Below, one piece after another: positions 34,228 through 42,886 of a stretch of 60,736 nucleotides of DNA. Positions within the stretch are counted from its first letter, which is position 1. Every line of letters begins with the position of its first letter. A program made the position numbers and the translations under genes. A model generated the notes under the pieces. It worked only from the letters and a program-made list of their open reading frames with translations, had not been told where the DNA came from and searched no databases. The stretch is from Bacillota bacterium (GTDB taxonomy: Bacteria; Bacillota; Clostridia; Acetivibrionales; DTU013): positions 1 to 60,736 of the forward strand of contig JAEZYU010000114.1 in the NCBI GenBank assembly GCA_023418915.1. The letters run 5' to 3'.

Positions 34228-37200
34228 TCAGCACCTCCTGTCGCATCTTAGGCATCTCATGGATTCAGCTATTGCATTGAGCTTGTGGAAGCCCACAGCC
34301 ACCTCGTCGAAATTATGGCAGCGCTCCTTCGGCGGCAGATATTTCATCGGGAATCTCTCATGCTCAACTATTTCCTTTTCGTCGGCCGCCTTGGGGATCT
34401 CTATATCCTCACCGGTATTGAGGACACCGGTGCCGCCCAGGTAGCTGTCGATAGCTTTCGCTGCATTCTTGCCGTCTGCGATAGCTCTTATTACAGTATC
34501 GGAGCCGCGCACCACATCTCCGCCGGCAAACACTCCCTTCATCCTGGTCATCAGTGTGTCGCGGTCGGTAACAAAGGTGCCCCATTTTGTGACCTCGACC
34601 TCATCCCTGTTGATAAACGGCAGATCTGAATACTGACTGACAGCAGGAATGACACAGTCGACCTTCAGAGTGAACTCTGTGCCTGTAACAGGCTTCGGCT
34701 TTCTTCTTCCGCTGGTGTCAAAGCTGCCGGGCTCCATTCTGACACAATCGATTTCGCTAACTCTGTCCCTTCCGTTGAAGCTTACCGGAGCCACAAGAGG
34801 GATGATCCTGATACCCTCCTCCATAGCATCTCTTATCTCCCGGCTGTCTGCAGGCATGTCTTCCAAAAGGCGGCGGTATAGTACAGTCACCTCTTTTGCG
34901 CCAAGCCTGAGTGCAGTCCTGGCAGCATCTATTGCTGTATTTCCGCCTCCTATTACTGCAACGCTGCCGCTTATTTTAACATCCTTCCCAAGGTTGACAT
35001 CCCTGAGAAAATCAAGGCCGTGATATACTCCCTTGAGGTTTTCTCCCGGAACATTTATCTTATTTGAAAACTGTGTTCCTGTGGAGATGTATAGAGCATC
35101 GTGGTTGTTTTTCAGTTGATAGAACGTTATATCGGAGCCGACCTCGGTATTGAGCCTGATATTGACACCGACCTGTTCTATCAGCTTGATCTCATGCTGA
35201 AGGACATCCGACGGCAGTCTGTACTCCGGTATGCCAAATGCAAGTACGCCTCCTGCCACCGGCTGGGATTCGTATACATCCACATCGTAACCCAGCCTTG
35301 CCAGATAGTATCCGCAGGTAAGGCCTGACGGGCCCGCTCCTATGATACCGACGCTTTTGCCCTTCTTCGGGAAAACCAGATCCATATATGGTTTTTCATT
35401 TTTTAGTACATAATCAGCCACATACCTCTTCAGATCAGCTATGGCAACTGGCTCATCGAGCTGTCCTCTCCTGCACTTGCTCTCACATTCATGGGTGCAT
35501 ACCCTTCCGCAGACTGCAGGGAAAGGATTTTCCTTTCTTACCAGATTGTATGCATCTCTCAGTCTACCCGCAGACACCAGCGCCACATATCCCGGCACAT
35601 TTACACCTGCCGGGCAGGCATTCTGACATGGAGAGATGAACATCTCCGCACATACACCTGCTCTGCAGTACTTATATTTGATGTGTTCCTCGAATTCCTC
35701 TCTGAAATTGCTTATCATGCTGAGCACAGGGTTCGGAGCCGTCTGCCCAAGTCCGCATATCGCCGCTTCCTTGATCATTTCTCCAAGCTCCTCGAGCATT
35801 TCGATGTCACCTTCCTGGCCCTTGCCTTGAGTCATCCTTTCAAGGATCTCCAGCATCCGCTTGGTCCCAAGTCTGCAGGGCACACATTTCCCGCAGGATT
35901 CCTCCTGTATGAATTCCATGAAATATCTGGCCATGTCAACCATACAGGTGTCCTCGTCCATTGTAATAAGCCCGCCTGAGCCCATTATAGCCCCGAGCCC
36001 CTTAAGTGAATCATAATCCATCGGCGCATTGAGGTTCTCACTCGTTATGCAGCCACCGGACGGCCCGCCTGTCTGTGCTGCCTTGAAGCTCCTGTTTTTT
36101 CTGACGCCTCCGCCAATGTTGAAAACTATATCCCCCAGCGTCGTCCCCATCGGTACTTCGATTATACCGGTATTGTTGATCGATCCGGCAAGTGCGAAAA
36201 CTTTTGTGCCCTTGCTCTTTTCCGTACCGATCCCCGAGAACCATTCACTGCCCTTTAAAATAATGGGGACAATATTGGCGTATGTTTCTACATTGTTTAT
36301 GATAGTTGGTTTTCCAAACAGTCCCTTCTGGAATGGAAATGGCGGCTTTTGCCTTGGTTCGCCCCTCTGTCCTTCGATCGAGGCCATCAGCGCTGTTTCC
36401 TCGCCGCATACAAATGCTCCTGCCCCTATCCTTATTTCCAGATCGAAATCAAAGCCTTTACCAAATATATCCTTACCCAGCAGTCCTGCCTTCCTTGCGT
36501 CGCCTATCGCTTTAGAAAGCCTTTCTACAGCCAGCGGATACTCTGCTCTTACATATACATAGCCTATCCTGGCTCCGATTGCATAGCCGCTTATAAGCAT
36601 TCCCTCTATAACACTGTGAGGATCGCCTTCAAGAATGCTCCTGTCCATAAATGCTCCAGGATCGCCTTCATCTGCATTACAAACCAGATACTTTACGCTG
36701 TCCTGTGCCTTCATGCCTGCTTCCAGCTTTAGCCCGGTCGGGAAACCTGCGCCGCCTCTGCCTCTGAGTCCCGATTTTTTGATCTGATCTACGACCTTCT
36801 CAGGTGTGTATCTTTCCAAAACGCTGGCGGCAGCACTATAGCCATCATGAGCGATATAATCCTCCAATGAACCATGATCTATGCTTCCGCAGTTTCTGAG
36901 AGCAATTCTTGTCTGGTTTCTGAAGTAATCTATTTCATCTATAAAAGGAATGTATTTAGCTGTTTTTCGGTCATAGTATGTTTTTTCCTTAAGAACTTTG
37001 CCCTTTACCAGGTGTGATTCTACGATCTCCGGTATGTCCTGTGGTGTAAGCTTTATGTAGAAGACACCTCTGTCAGGCTGCAGTTCAGAAGATGATTGTG
37101 CAGTTATGATCATCACAGGACCAAGATCGCAGGTCCCTATACATCCCGTCTCGGCCAAGTGTACGCTTTCTGTGAGTCCTTTTGCCTCAAGGCATTCCAC

Positions 37201-37356
37201 TAACGCATCCCTGACTGCATGACAGTCGGAAGATATACAGCCTGCACCGGAACAGATGAGTATCCTGAATTGAATGCTCTTTAATTTACTGTTGTATTCC
37301 TCCTTCACCGCTATCAGGTCTTTATTGCTTTTTATCATTGCTTTTCGGACTTGCAT
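34228..37356 (-). CDS. HydB-GltD fusion: NuoF-like subunit with NADPH-dependent (NfnB/GltD-like) module, set 2
   Basis: This is a protein of about 1042 residues. Residues 20-110 form a thioredoxin-like [2Fe-2S] domain (CSGAGCISSDC, TGCIGTCDLG). Residues 130-590 form the NuoF NADH/FMN core with GLRGRGGAGFPTG and the cluster site ESCGKCVPCRLG. Where set-1 HydB has two ferredoxin clusters, this one has a GltD/NfnB-type domain. That domain has CQNACPAGVNVPGY and VCTHECESKCRRG clusters, the FAD motif VGIIGAGPSGLTCGYYLA and the NADPH motif VAVIGGGNTAIDAARTA. It could link NAD(H), NADP(H) and H2. Related Clostridia carry a similar hydrogenase, thought to be NADPH-linked. GGAGGG supports the ATG at 37356. 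Confidence 0.93.
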   Translation of the reverse strand: MQVRKAMIKSNKDLIAVKEEYNSKLKSIQFRILICSGAGCISSDCHAVRDALVECLEAKGLTESVHLAETGCIGTCDLGPVMIITAQSSSELQPDRGVFYIKLTPQDIPEIVESHLVKGKVLKEKTYYDRKTAKYIPFIDEIDYFRNQTRIALRNCGSIDHGSLEDYIAHDGYSAAASVLERYTPEKVVDQIKKSGLRGRGGAGFPTGLKLEAGMKAQDSVKYLVCNADEGDPGAFMDRSILEGDPHSVIEGMLISGYAIGARIGYVYVRAEYPLAVERLSKAIGDARKAGLLGKDIFGKGFDFDLEIRIGAGAFVCGEETALMASIEGQRGEPRQKPPFPFQKGLFGKPTIINNVETYANIVPIILKGSEWFSGIGTEKSKGTKVFALAGSINNTGIIEVPMGTTLGDIVFNIGGGVRKNRSFKAAQTGGPSGGCITSENLNAPMDYDSLKGLGAIMGSGGLITMDEDTCMVDMARYFMEFIQEESCGKCVPCRLGTKRMLEILERMTQGKGQEGDIEMLEELGEMIKEAAICGLGQTAPNPVLSMISNFREEFEEHIKYKYCRAGVCAEMFISPCQNACPAGVNVPGYVALVSAGRLRDAYNLVRKENPFPAVCGRVCTHECESKCRRGQLDEPVAIADLKRYVADYVLKNEKPYMDLVFPKKGKSVGIIGAGPSGLTCGYYLARLGYDVDVYESQPVAGGVLAFGIPEYRLPSDVLQHEIKLIEQVGVNIRLNTEVGSDITFYQLKNNHDALYISTGTQFSNKINVPGENLKGVYHGLDFLRDVNLGKDVKISGSVAVIGGGNTAIDAARTALRLGAKEVTVLYRRLLEDMPADSREIRDAMEEGIRIIPLVAPVSFNGRDRVSEIDCVRMEPGSFDTSGRRKPKPVTGTEFTLKVDCVIPAVSQYSDLPFINRDEVEVTKWGTFVTDRDTLMTRMKGVFAGGDVVRGSDTVIRAIADGKNAAKAIDSYLGGTGVLNTGEDIEIPKAADEKEIVEHERFPMKYLPPKERCHNFDEVAVGFHKLNAIAESMRCLRCDRRC

Positions 37357-37370
37357 GATCTCCCTCCTTG

Positions 37371-37868
37371 TCAATATTGATCTATTATACTGCGCAGCTT
37401 GTCGGGATTTACCTGCTTGTAGACCTGGTCATTTATGGTTATGGCGGGAGCCAGACCGCATGCACCGATACACCTCATAACTTCCAGAGTGAACCTTCCG
37501 TCATCGGTGGTCTCACCTACCTCGATATCCAAAAGCTCCCTCAGCTTTTCGATTATTTTTTTGCCTCCGCGCACATAGCATGCGGTACCGAGACAAACTC
37601 TGATCGTGTTTTTTCCTCTTGGCTGTGTGGTAAAAAACGAATAGAACGATACGACTCCGCTTACCTCTGAAAGCGGCTTTCCAAGCTTTTCAGCGATAAA
37701 CTGCTGAAGCTTGAGTGGAAGGCATCCATAAATACCCTGTGCCATGTGAAGGATCTGGATAAGGCTTCCTTCCCTGTCTCTGTACTCCTCGATCACCTCT
37801 GCGATCCTGTTATACTTCTCCTGCTCTGTTTCATTCCCGCATGTACAGGCTTTTGTCTGACTGCTCAT
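37371..37868 (-). CDS. HydC, NuoE-like [2Fe-2S] subunit, set 2
   Basis: This 165-residue NuoE-family protein has [2Fe-2S] ligands in VCLGTACYVRG and CIGACGLAP and an extra N-terminal CTCG motif like the CCCGC of HydC set 1. The helical domain has QILHMAQGIYGCLP. AAAGGAGG precedes the ATG. It is the first gene of hydCBA set 2; its stop codon lies 15 bp before the hydB2 start, with that gene's Shine-Dalgarno between. Confidence 0.93.
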   Translation of the reverse strand: MSSQTKACTCGNETEQEKYNRIAEVIEEYRDREGSLIQILHMAQGIYGCLPLKLQQFIAEKLGKPLSEVSGVVSFYSFFTTQPRGKNTIRVCLGTACYVRGGKKIIEKLRELLDIEVGETTDDGRFTLEVMRCIGACGLAPAITINDQVYKQVNPDKLRSIIDQY

Positions 37869-38003
37869 AAAAACCTCAACCTCCTTTACGCAAATGTAGT
37901 GATAAGCCGTCCGGCGATCCTATGTCAGCAGACGTTTGAACTTTGAGTATTTTTTAACAAACACAAATAAACCAAGTATGTCAAAATGTCAGTGAACGTC
38001 GAT

Positions 38004-38105
38004 GTGCGTTGACTGTTAGTGCTTTTGACTGTCGTCCCTGATTAGTGCGTTGACTGTTAGTGCTTTTGACTGTCGCCCTGATTAGTGCGTTGACTGCCGT
38101 CCTGA
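38004..38105. repeat. 40-41-bp tandem repeat (GTGCGTTGACTG)
   Basis: Units start at 38004, 38045 and 38085 and read GTGCGTTGACTGTTAGTG, CTTTTGACTGTCG, CCCTGATTA. They fall in the long leader region of hydCBA set 2. Apart from the repeats and the promoter listed here, 37869-38522 shows nothing recognised. Confidence 0.85.
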
Positions 38106-38325
38106 TGAATGCTTTTTGTGCTCTAATAGATGCTTTTGTAAGTTGAATTGGTCAAAGTGCTATATTTTGTCCGAATGTTGAGCGGTTTTGAAGTGTTTTA
38201 TCAATGTGTCTTCATGATGAAATATGTACTGAGTATTCTAAAGATGTTAAGTCTACTGTATTCCTATAGATACATTCTATCACGTGATTCCATTATTTTC
38301 AACGACAAAAAATAATAATTTAACA

Positions 38326-38355
38326 ATCTTATGTACTCATTTTAGTACATTGCAA
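38326..38355 (-). promoter_or_regulatory. Possible promoter with palindromic operator for hydCBA set 2
   Basis: On the minus strand, TTGCAA (38355-38350), 18 bp, TAAGAT (38331-38326). The spacer region is a perfect inverted repeat, ATGTACTAAAATGAGTACAT (38350-38331), typical of an operator between -35 and -10. It would give a leader of about 450 nt before hydC2, which is long, so a closer promoter may exist. Confidence 0.35.
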
Positions 38356-38380
38356 GTATGATGCTCATTTCTGTTATGGC

Positions 38381-38509
38381 TCAAAGTGCAAAAAAATTAC
38401 TCGAGTGCACATCAGTTTTCATCTCAAAGTGCAAAAGAAATACACGAGTGCACATCAGTTTTCATCTCAAAGTGCAAAAGAAATACACAAGTGCACATCA
38501 GTTTTCATC
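38381..38509. repeat. 43-bp tandem repeat (TCAAAGTGCAAAA)
   Basis: Three units start at 38381, 38424 and 38467, each with TCAAAGTGCAAAA, ATACACGAGTGCACATC and AGTTTTCATC. The period is exactly 43 bp. Confidence 0.9.
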
Positions 38510-38522
38510 TTAATGAGTGCAA

Positions 38523-38561
38523 AAAATCGCTAACCCTAAATTGATAAGGATTAGCGATTTT
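38523..38561 (-). terminator. Terminator of the cellobiose operon
   Basis: AAAATCGCTAA pairs with TTAGCGATTTT around a loop of about 16 bases. On the minus strand the stem runs into TTTTTT. It lies 35 bp past the cellobiose phosphorylase stop. Confidence 0.8.
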
Positions 38562-38595
38562 ATTAGTTTTGTGTAGGTTTTGGTTTTATCTGGTT

Positions 38596-41034
38596 TTACC
38601 CCATTATAACTTCTACCTTGTGGAGCTTGCCATCGCTGAATATCGGCAGCACATTACCAATGAACTCCTTGCCGTCGATCGTGAGCAGCTTGACGCCCTT
38701 GCTCACATGCTGCGGGTTGGTTATGTTGATATCATACACAGCGCCTCTGAAATGCCTTGTGATGCTGAAGCCGTCCCAGCTGCCTGGTATGCAGGGATCC
38801 ACGACAAGTCCGTGGTAATCCGGCTTGATGCCAAGGATGAACTGGGATATCGCCACGAAGTTCCAGGCTGCAGTTCCTGTCAGCCATGAGTTCTTTGCTT
38901 CTCCGTGCCTCCTTGCATCCTTGCCTGCGATCATCTGTGAATATACGTACGGCTCCATTCTGTGCAGATCACTTATATCCTCCCTGTAGGCCGGTGCGAT
39001 CTTCGAATAGCACTCAAATGCCTTGTCACCTCTGCCGAGTATTGTTTCAGCACACATTATCCATGGATTGTTGTGGCAGAATATACCGGCGTTTTCCTTG
39101 TATCCCGGCGGATATGATGAAATCTCGCCCAGCTCGACATGATATTTGGAATATGCCGGGTTCACCAGCACCATACCATGCTTCGTGTCGAGATATTTCC
39201 ATGCCGAATCCAGCGCCTTCTTTGCATCGCCGCTATCCGCACCAATGCCTGCCATAACGCAGAAGCCCTGTGTTTCGATGAATATCCTGCCCTCTTCATT
39301 TTCCTTGCTGCCCACCTTATTTCCGAAGTCGTCATATGCACGCAGGAACCATTCTCCGTCATAACCGTATTTCATGACCGTATCCTTCATTCTTTGAATG
39401 TGTTCCCTTGCACCCTTTGCTTCGTCATACAAACCTATGTTTTCGCATATCTTCACAAACTCATTTCCTATATATACGAACATGCCTGCTATCAGCACTG
39501 ACTCGGCTACCTTGCCGTCCTTGCTCGTAGTCGTCTGATATGATTCATCAGGCTCTGTGGAGAAGCAGTTGAGGTTGAGGCAGTCGTTCCAGTCAGCGCG
39601 TCCGATCAAGGGCAGTCCATGAGGTCCAAGATTGTTGACAACATGATAGAAGGATCTGCGCAGATGATCGAACAGGTTTGCTGCCTTTGATTCATCGTTG
39701 TCATAGGGCACCAGCTCCTCGAGTATGTTGAAATCACCCGTCTCCTTTATATATGCTGCAACAGCCTGTATGAGCCAAAGCGGATCGTCATTGAAATTGC
39801 CGCCGATCTCATTATTGCCCTTCTTGGTCAGGGGCTGGTACTGATGGTATGCTCCTCCGTCTTCAAGCTGTGTTGCTGCAAGATCAAGTATCCTTTCCTT
39901 GGCTCTTAGCGGAATTTGATGTACAAAACCAAGTATATCCTGATTGGAGTCTCTGAAGCCCATTCCTCTGCCTATACCGGACTCAAAGAAGGATGCGCTT
40001 CTGGACATGTTAAATGTGACCATGCACTGGTACTGATTCCAGATGTTCACCATACGGTTGAGCTTCTCATCCTTGCTGTCGACAGTATACCTGGACAGCA
40101 GATCATCCCAGTATTCCTTCAATTCGCCAAATGCGGCCTCAACCTGCTGTACTGTAGTGAACTTAGCTATCATAGCCATGGCTTTCTCTTTATTTATCAC
40201 ATTTGGAGCGTCCCATTTTTTCTCTGCTTCATTCTCAACATATCCAAGTACGAATACTATATCCTTTTGTCCACCCGGCTGCAGTGTGATATCAAAGCTG
40301 TGCGAGGCTATAGGAGACCAACCGTCCGTCATGGAATTTCCCGACTTGCCGTCGATCACTGCCTGCGGTGCGTCAAATCCGTTATACTGTCCGACGAACA
40401 CATAGCGATCCGTATCAAAACCGTCCGCTTGTGTATTTGACGAGTAGAATGAATAATGATCCCGTCTTTCTCTGTATTCTGTCTTATGATATATGGTGTT
40501 GTTTTCATATTCCACTTCTCCAGTGTTGAAATTGCGCTGGAAGTTTGTCATGTCGTCATATGCATTCCAAAGACACCATTCTATGAACGAAAACAGCTTT
40601 ATTTTCTTTGGCTGGCTGCCTTTATTAATTATGCTCACCTTATGGACTTCCCCGTTGAAGTTCTGCGGAACAAATAACAGCACCTCGGCTCCTATACCGC
40701 TTCGCTCCCCATATATGCGGGTGTATCCCAGGCCGTGTCTGCATTCATATTTGTCGAGCGTCTTTTTCACAGGCGCCCAGCCCGGCGACCAGAATTCGCC
40801 GTTTTCTTCACGGATGTAGAAGTATCTGCCGCCGTTGTCCACCGGTACATTATTATACCTGTACCTGGTGATCCTTCTCAGTCTGGCGTCCTTATAGAAG
40901 CAATACCCACCTGCCGTATTGGATATCAATGAGAAGAACTCCTGATTTCCAGAATAATTGATCCACGGACTTGGTGTTTCAGGTGTAGTGATAACGTATT
41001 CTCTTTTTGCATCGTCAAAAAATCCGTATTTCAT
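38596..41034 (-). CDS. cbpA: Cellobiose phosphorylase (GH94)
   Basis: This 812-residue cytosolic enzyme splits cellobiose with phosphate into glucose-1-phosphate and glucose, saving ATP. The N-terminus (MKYGFFDDAKREYVITTPET) and SLISNTAGGYCFYKDARLRR closely match the clostridial cellobiose phosphorylase. Further conserved blocks are ESGIGRGMGFRDSNQD and GLPLIGRADWNDCLN, with the catalytic acid Asp of the family in RADWND. GGAGG lies 5 bases before the ATG. It is the last gene of the transporter/two-component operon, separated from the binding protein by a hairpin. Cellodextrin phosphorylase is less likely because it is longer and differs at the N-terminus. Confidence 0.96.
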   Translation of the reverse strand: MKYGFFDDAKREYVITTPETPSPWINYSGNQEFFSLISNTAGGYCFYKDARLRRITRYRYNNVPVDNGGRYFYIREENGEFWSPGWAPVKKTLDKYECRHGLGYTRIYGERSGIGAEVLLFVPQNFNGEVHKVSIINKGSQPKKIKLFSFIEWCLWNAYDDMTNFQRNFNTGEVEYENNTIYHKTEYRERRDHYSFYSSNTQADGFDTDRYVFVGQYNGFDAPQAVIDGKSGNSMTDGWSPIASHSFDITLQPGGQKDIVFVLGYVENEAEKKWDAPNVINKEKAMAMIAKFTTVQQVEAAFGELKEYWDDLLSRYTVDSKDEKLNRMVNIWNQYQCMVTFNMSRSASFFESGIGRGMGFRDSNQDILGFVHQIPLRAKERILDLAATQLEDGGAYHQYQPLTKKGNNEIGGNFNDDPLWLIQAVAAYIKETGDFNILEELVPYDNDESKAANLFDHLRRSFYHVVNNLGPHGLPLIGRADWNDCLNLNCFSTEPDESYQTTTSKDGKVAESVLIAGMFVYIGNEFVKICENIGLYDEAKGAREHIQRMKDTVMKYGYDGEWFLRAYDDFGNKVGSKENEEGRIFIETQGFCVMAGIGADSGDAKKALDSAWKYLDTKHGMVLVNPAYSKYHVELGEISSYPPGYKENAGIFCHNNPWIMCAETILGRGDKAFECYSKIAPAYREDISDLHRMEPYVYSQMIAGKDARRHGEAKNSWLTGTAAWNFVAISQFILGIKPDYHGLVVDPCIPGSWDGFSITRHFRGAVYDINITNPQHVSKGVKLLTIDGKEFIGNVLPIFSDGKLHKVEVIMG

Positions 41035-41195
41035 AAGAACCTCCGTTATAGAACTTTTATTAACCGCTGTCGGCCTTTTACAATCACTGGATCATACCCT
41101 GGATCCAATCATTGTAACAACCCGTCAGCACAACTGCTGACTGCACTTCATACAATGTACCATGTCAACAGTTCTCATAAATACAGCTTAAACCA

Positions 41196-41223
41196 ACAGG
41201 GGCGGGAAAGCTCCCACCCCTGT
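41196..41223 (-). other. Stable intercistronic hairpin after the binding-protein gene
   Basis: ACAGGGGCGGGA pairs with TCCCACCCCTGT around AAGC, with one mismatch. It lies between the solute-binding protein and cellobiose phosphorylase. The minus-strand continuation has only TTGGTTT, so it is a weak terminator. Such hairpins often protect the abundant binding-protein mRNA. Confidence 0.7.
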
Positions 41224-41253
41224 CAGTAATTAAGCATCAAGCTTTACTGCTTA

Positions 41254-42813
41254 TTATTTACCAACCTTTGCACGCCATGCATCATACTGCGTCTGCATTT
41301 CGGCTAACAAAGTATCAACGCCGGAATCTTTGAGCTCATCGGTGTATTTTGTGATTACCGGATCAACATCAACAGCGCCGCACTGCAGCTGTCTGTTGTA
41401 TGTGCCGGTAACAGTCTTACAAGCTGAGGACTCTGTGCTGACAGGCTCATCGTTGAACACGAAGCCAAGGCTGTTCAGAACAAGACCTGCATCATTGTAA
41501 GCTTTGAACAATTCCCACTTATTAAGATCTTCATTGTCAAGAAGGAGATCCTTGAACTGATCGCCGTATCTCCAGCCAGGACCGAGGTTGAATCTGTCAG
41601 CACCTTCCTGAGTCTGAGTGATCCTGCCGTCAGCATTCACGGTGTAGTGAGTTCCTTCGATACCGAAGTTGATCATGTTTCTGAGCTTAGCATCTGTGTA
41701 GAGAGCTTCGATAAACTGGTATGCTCTCTCAGGATTTTTGGATGCTGCAGGGATAGCAAGCAGCGCACCAGTGGTTTCACGGTTTGACATAACCGGTCTG
41801 GTGATGTCGACCTGTACCCACTCAACGCCGGTGCTTCCGGTCATTTCAGCATCTTTTCCGGGCTTCAGTGAAGATTCAACTGCAAAGTATTTGCCGGTCT
41901 TCATCTGCTCAGCAGTGTTTTCCATAGTAGCTGCATCAGCTGCGATCCAGCCCTTCTGGTAATACTCACGCATCTTCTTGTACATATCGATGGATTCCGG
42001 AGCAAGGAAGTGATTTACTATAGTGTTGTCCCTGTTATCCGGATACAGAGCGCCGGGAACGTTATCATCACTGACTCTGTCCCAATCGAGGAACTGGAAC
42101 GGTGAATCTCCGCCAACTACGAGAAGAGGAGTTATGTCTGATTTTTCGTTCTTAATCTTTTCGAACCAAGGTTCCAGATCTTCCATCTTCTTCAGTGAAG
42201 AAATATCGATGCCATACTCGTCAACAATGCTCTTCATGAGGAGATATCCCCAATTGTGAACTTTTTCCTTGTTTGTAGGAACAGCGTAGTTTTCACCGTC
42301 CATAGCTGAACCATCGACAAAGTCCTTACCGCAAACTTCATAGATTGCAGGATATTTTGCCAGATAATCATTCAGCTTCAGGAAATAACCAGCTGCCGCA
42401 TTCTTATAATAGTTAGCTGCCCAGTTTGCTGTGAAGCAAATATCAAAGGGTTCTCCCGAAGCCAGCATGGTGTTGACTTTCTGTTCGTAAGGATCGCCCC
42501 AGCCGTAAACCTGGAGATTCAGTTTGATATTGAGCTTGTCTGCCATATACTCGTTGATCTTCTGCATAACAAGATCAGTATCTGTTTCCTGTTTGTCACC
42601 AACGAGAGTCATTGTGAGCTCAACCGTGTCCTTAGGTACAGAAGTCTCTGCCGGAGTGTCATTGCCGCCTGTTGACGGTGTGTCATTTCCGCCAGTTGAC
42701 GGTGTGTCGTTTCCGCCTGTTGTACCCTGCTGCTCGCCGCAACCGGTCAGCATGAGCGAGAACACAAGAACCAGTGCGAGAGCCATGCACAAAAACCTTT
42801 TCATACTGCGCAT
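41254..42813 (-). CDS. Sugar ABC transporter substrate-binding lipoprotein (LipO type)
   Basis: This lipoprotein has about 519 residues. Its signal ends in the lipobox LMLTGC, followed by a linker of three GGNDTP(S/A) repeats encoded by 24-bp DNA repeats (about 42655-42725). The mature part is of the large extracellular solute-binding class used with LplB/LplC permeases (AYQFIEALYTDAKLRNMINFG). AGGAGG precedes the ATG at 42813. With the two permeases upstream and cellobiose phosphorylase downstream, it probably captures cellobiose or cellodextrins at the membrane surface. No ATPase gene is in the cluster, so a shared MsmK-type ATPase is expected elsewhere. Confidence 0.93.
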   Translation of the reverse strand: MRSMKRFLCMALALVLVFSLMLTGCGEQQGTTGGNDTPSTGGNDTPSTGGNDTPAETSVPKDTVELTMTLVGDKQETDTDLVMQKINEYMADKLNIKLNLQVYGWGDPYEQKVNTMLASGEPFDICFTANWAANYYKNAAAGYFLKLNDYLAKYPAIYEVCGKDFVDGSAMDGENYAVPTNKEKVHNWGYLLMKSIVDEYGIDISSLKKMEDLEPWFEKIKNEKSDITPLLVVGGDSPFQFLDWDRVSDDNVPGALYPDNRDNTIVNHFLAPESIDMYKKMREYYQKGWIAADAATMENTAEQMKTGKYFAVESSLKPGKDAEMTGSTGVEWVQVDITRPVMSNRETTGALLAIPAASKNPERAYQFIEALYTDAKLRNMINFGIEGTHYTVNADGRITQTQEGADRFNLGPGWRYGDQFKDLLLDNEDLNKWELFKAYNDAGLVLNSLGFVFNDEPVSTESSACKTVTGTYNRQLQCGAVDVDPVITKYTDELKDSGVDTLLAEMQTQYDAWRAKVGK

Positions 42814-42886
42814 AGAAAAATACCTCCTAAAAATATAGATTTTTATATGATGCATCGATACCCCATTGACTGAGGATGCAATGCGA

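Noticed and set aside
20468..37868. Hydrogenase maturation genes hydE, hydF and hydG
   Set aside because: Searched for among the products of this locus and not found. No radical-SAM or HydF GTPase motif is present, so they must lie elsewhere.
37925..37965. Possible Rex site near hydC2 (TTTGTTAAAAAATACTCAA on the minus strand)
   Set aside because: Only one half-site matches; the second half agrees at four of seven positions.
38381..38509. Possible CRISPR array (also considered for 48478, 52579 and 27602)
   Set aside because: The units are contiguous tandem repeats without unique spacers of constant length, and no cas genes are present.
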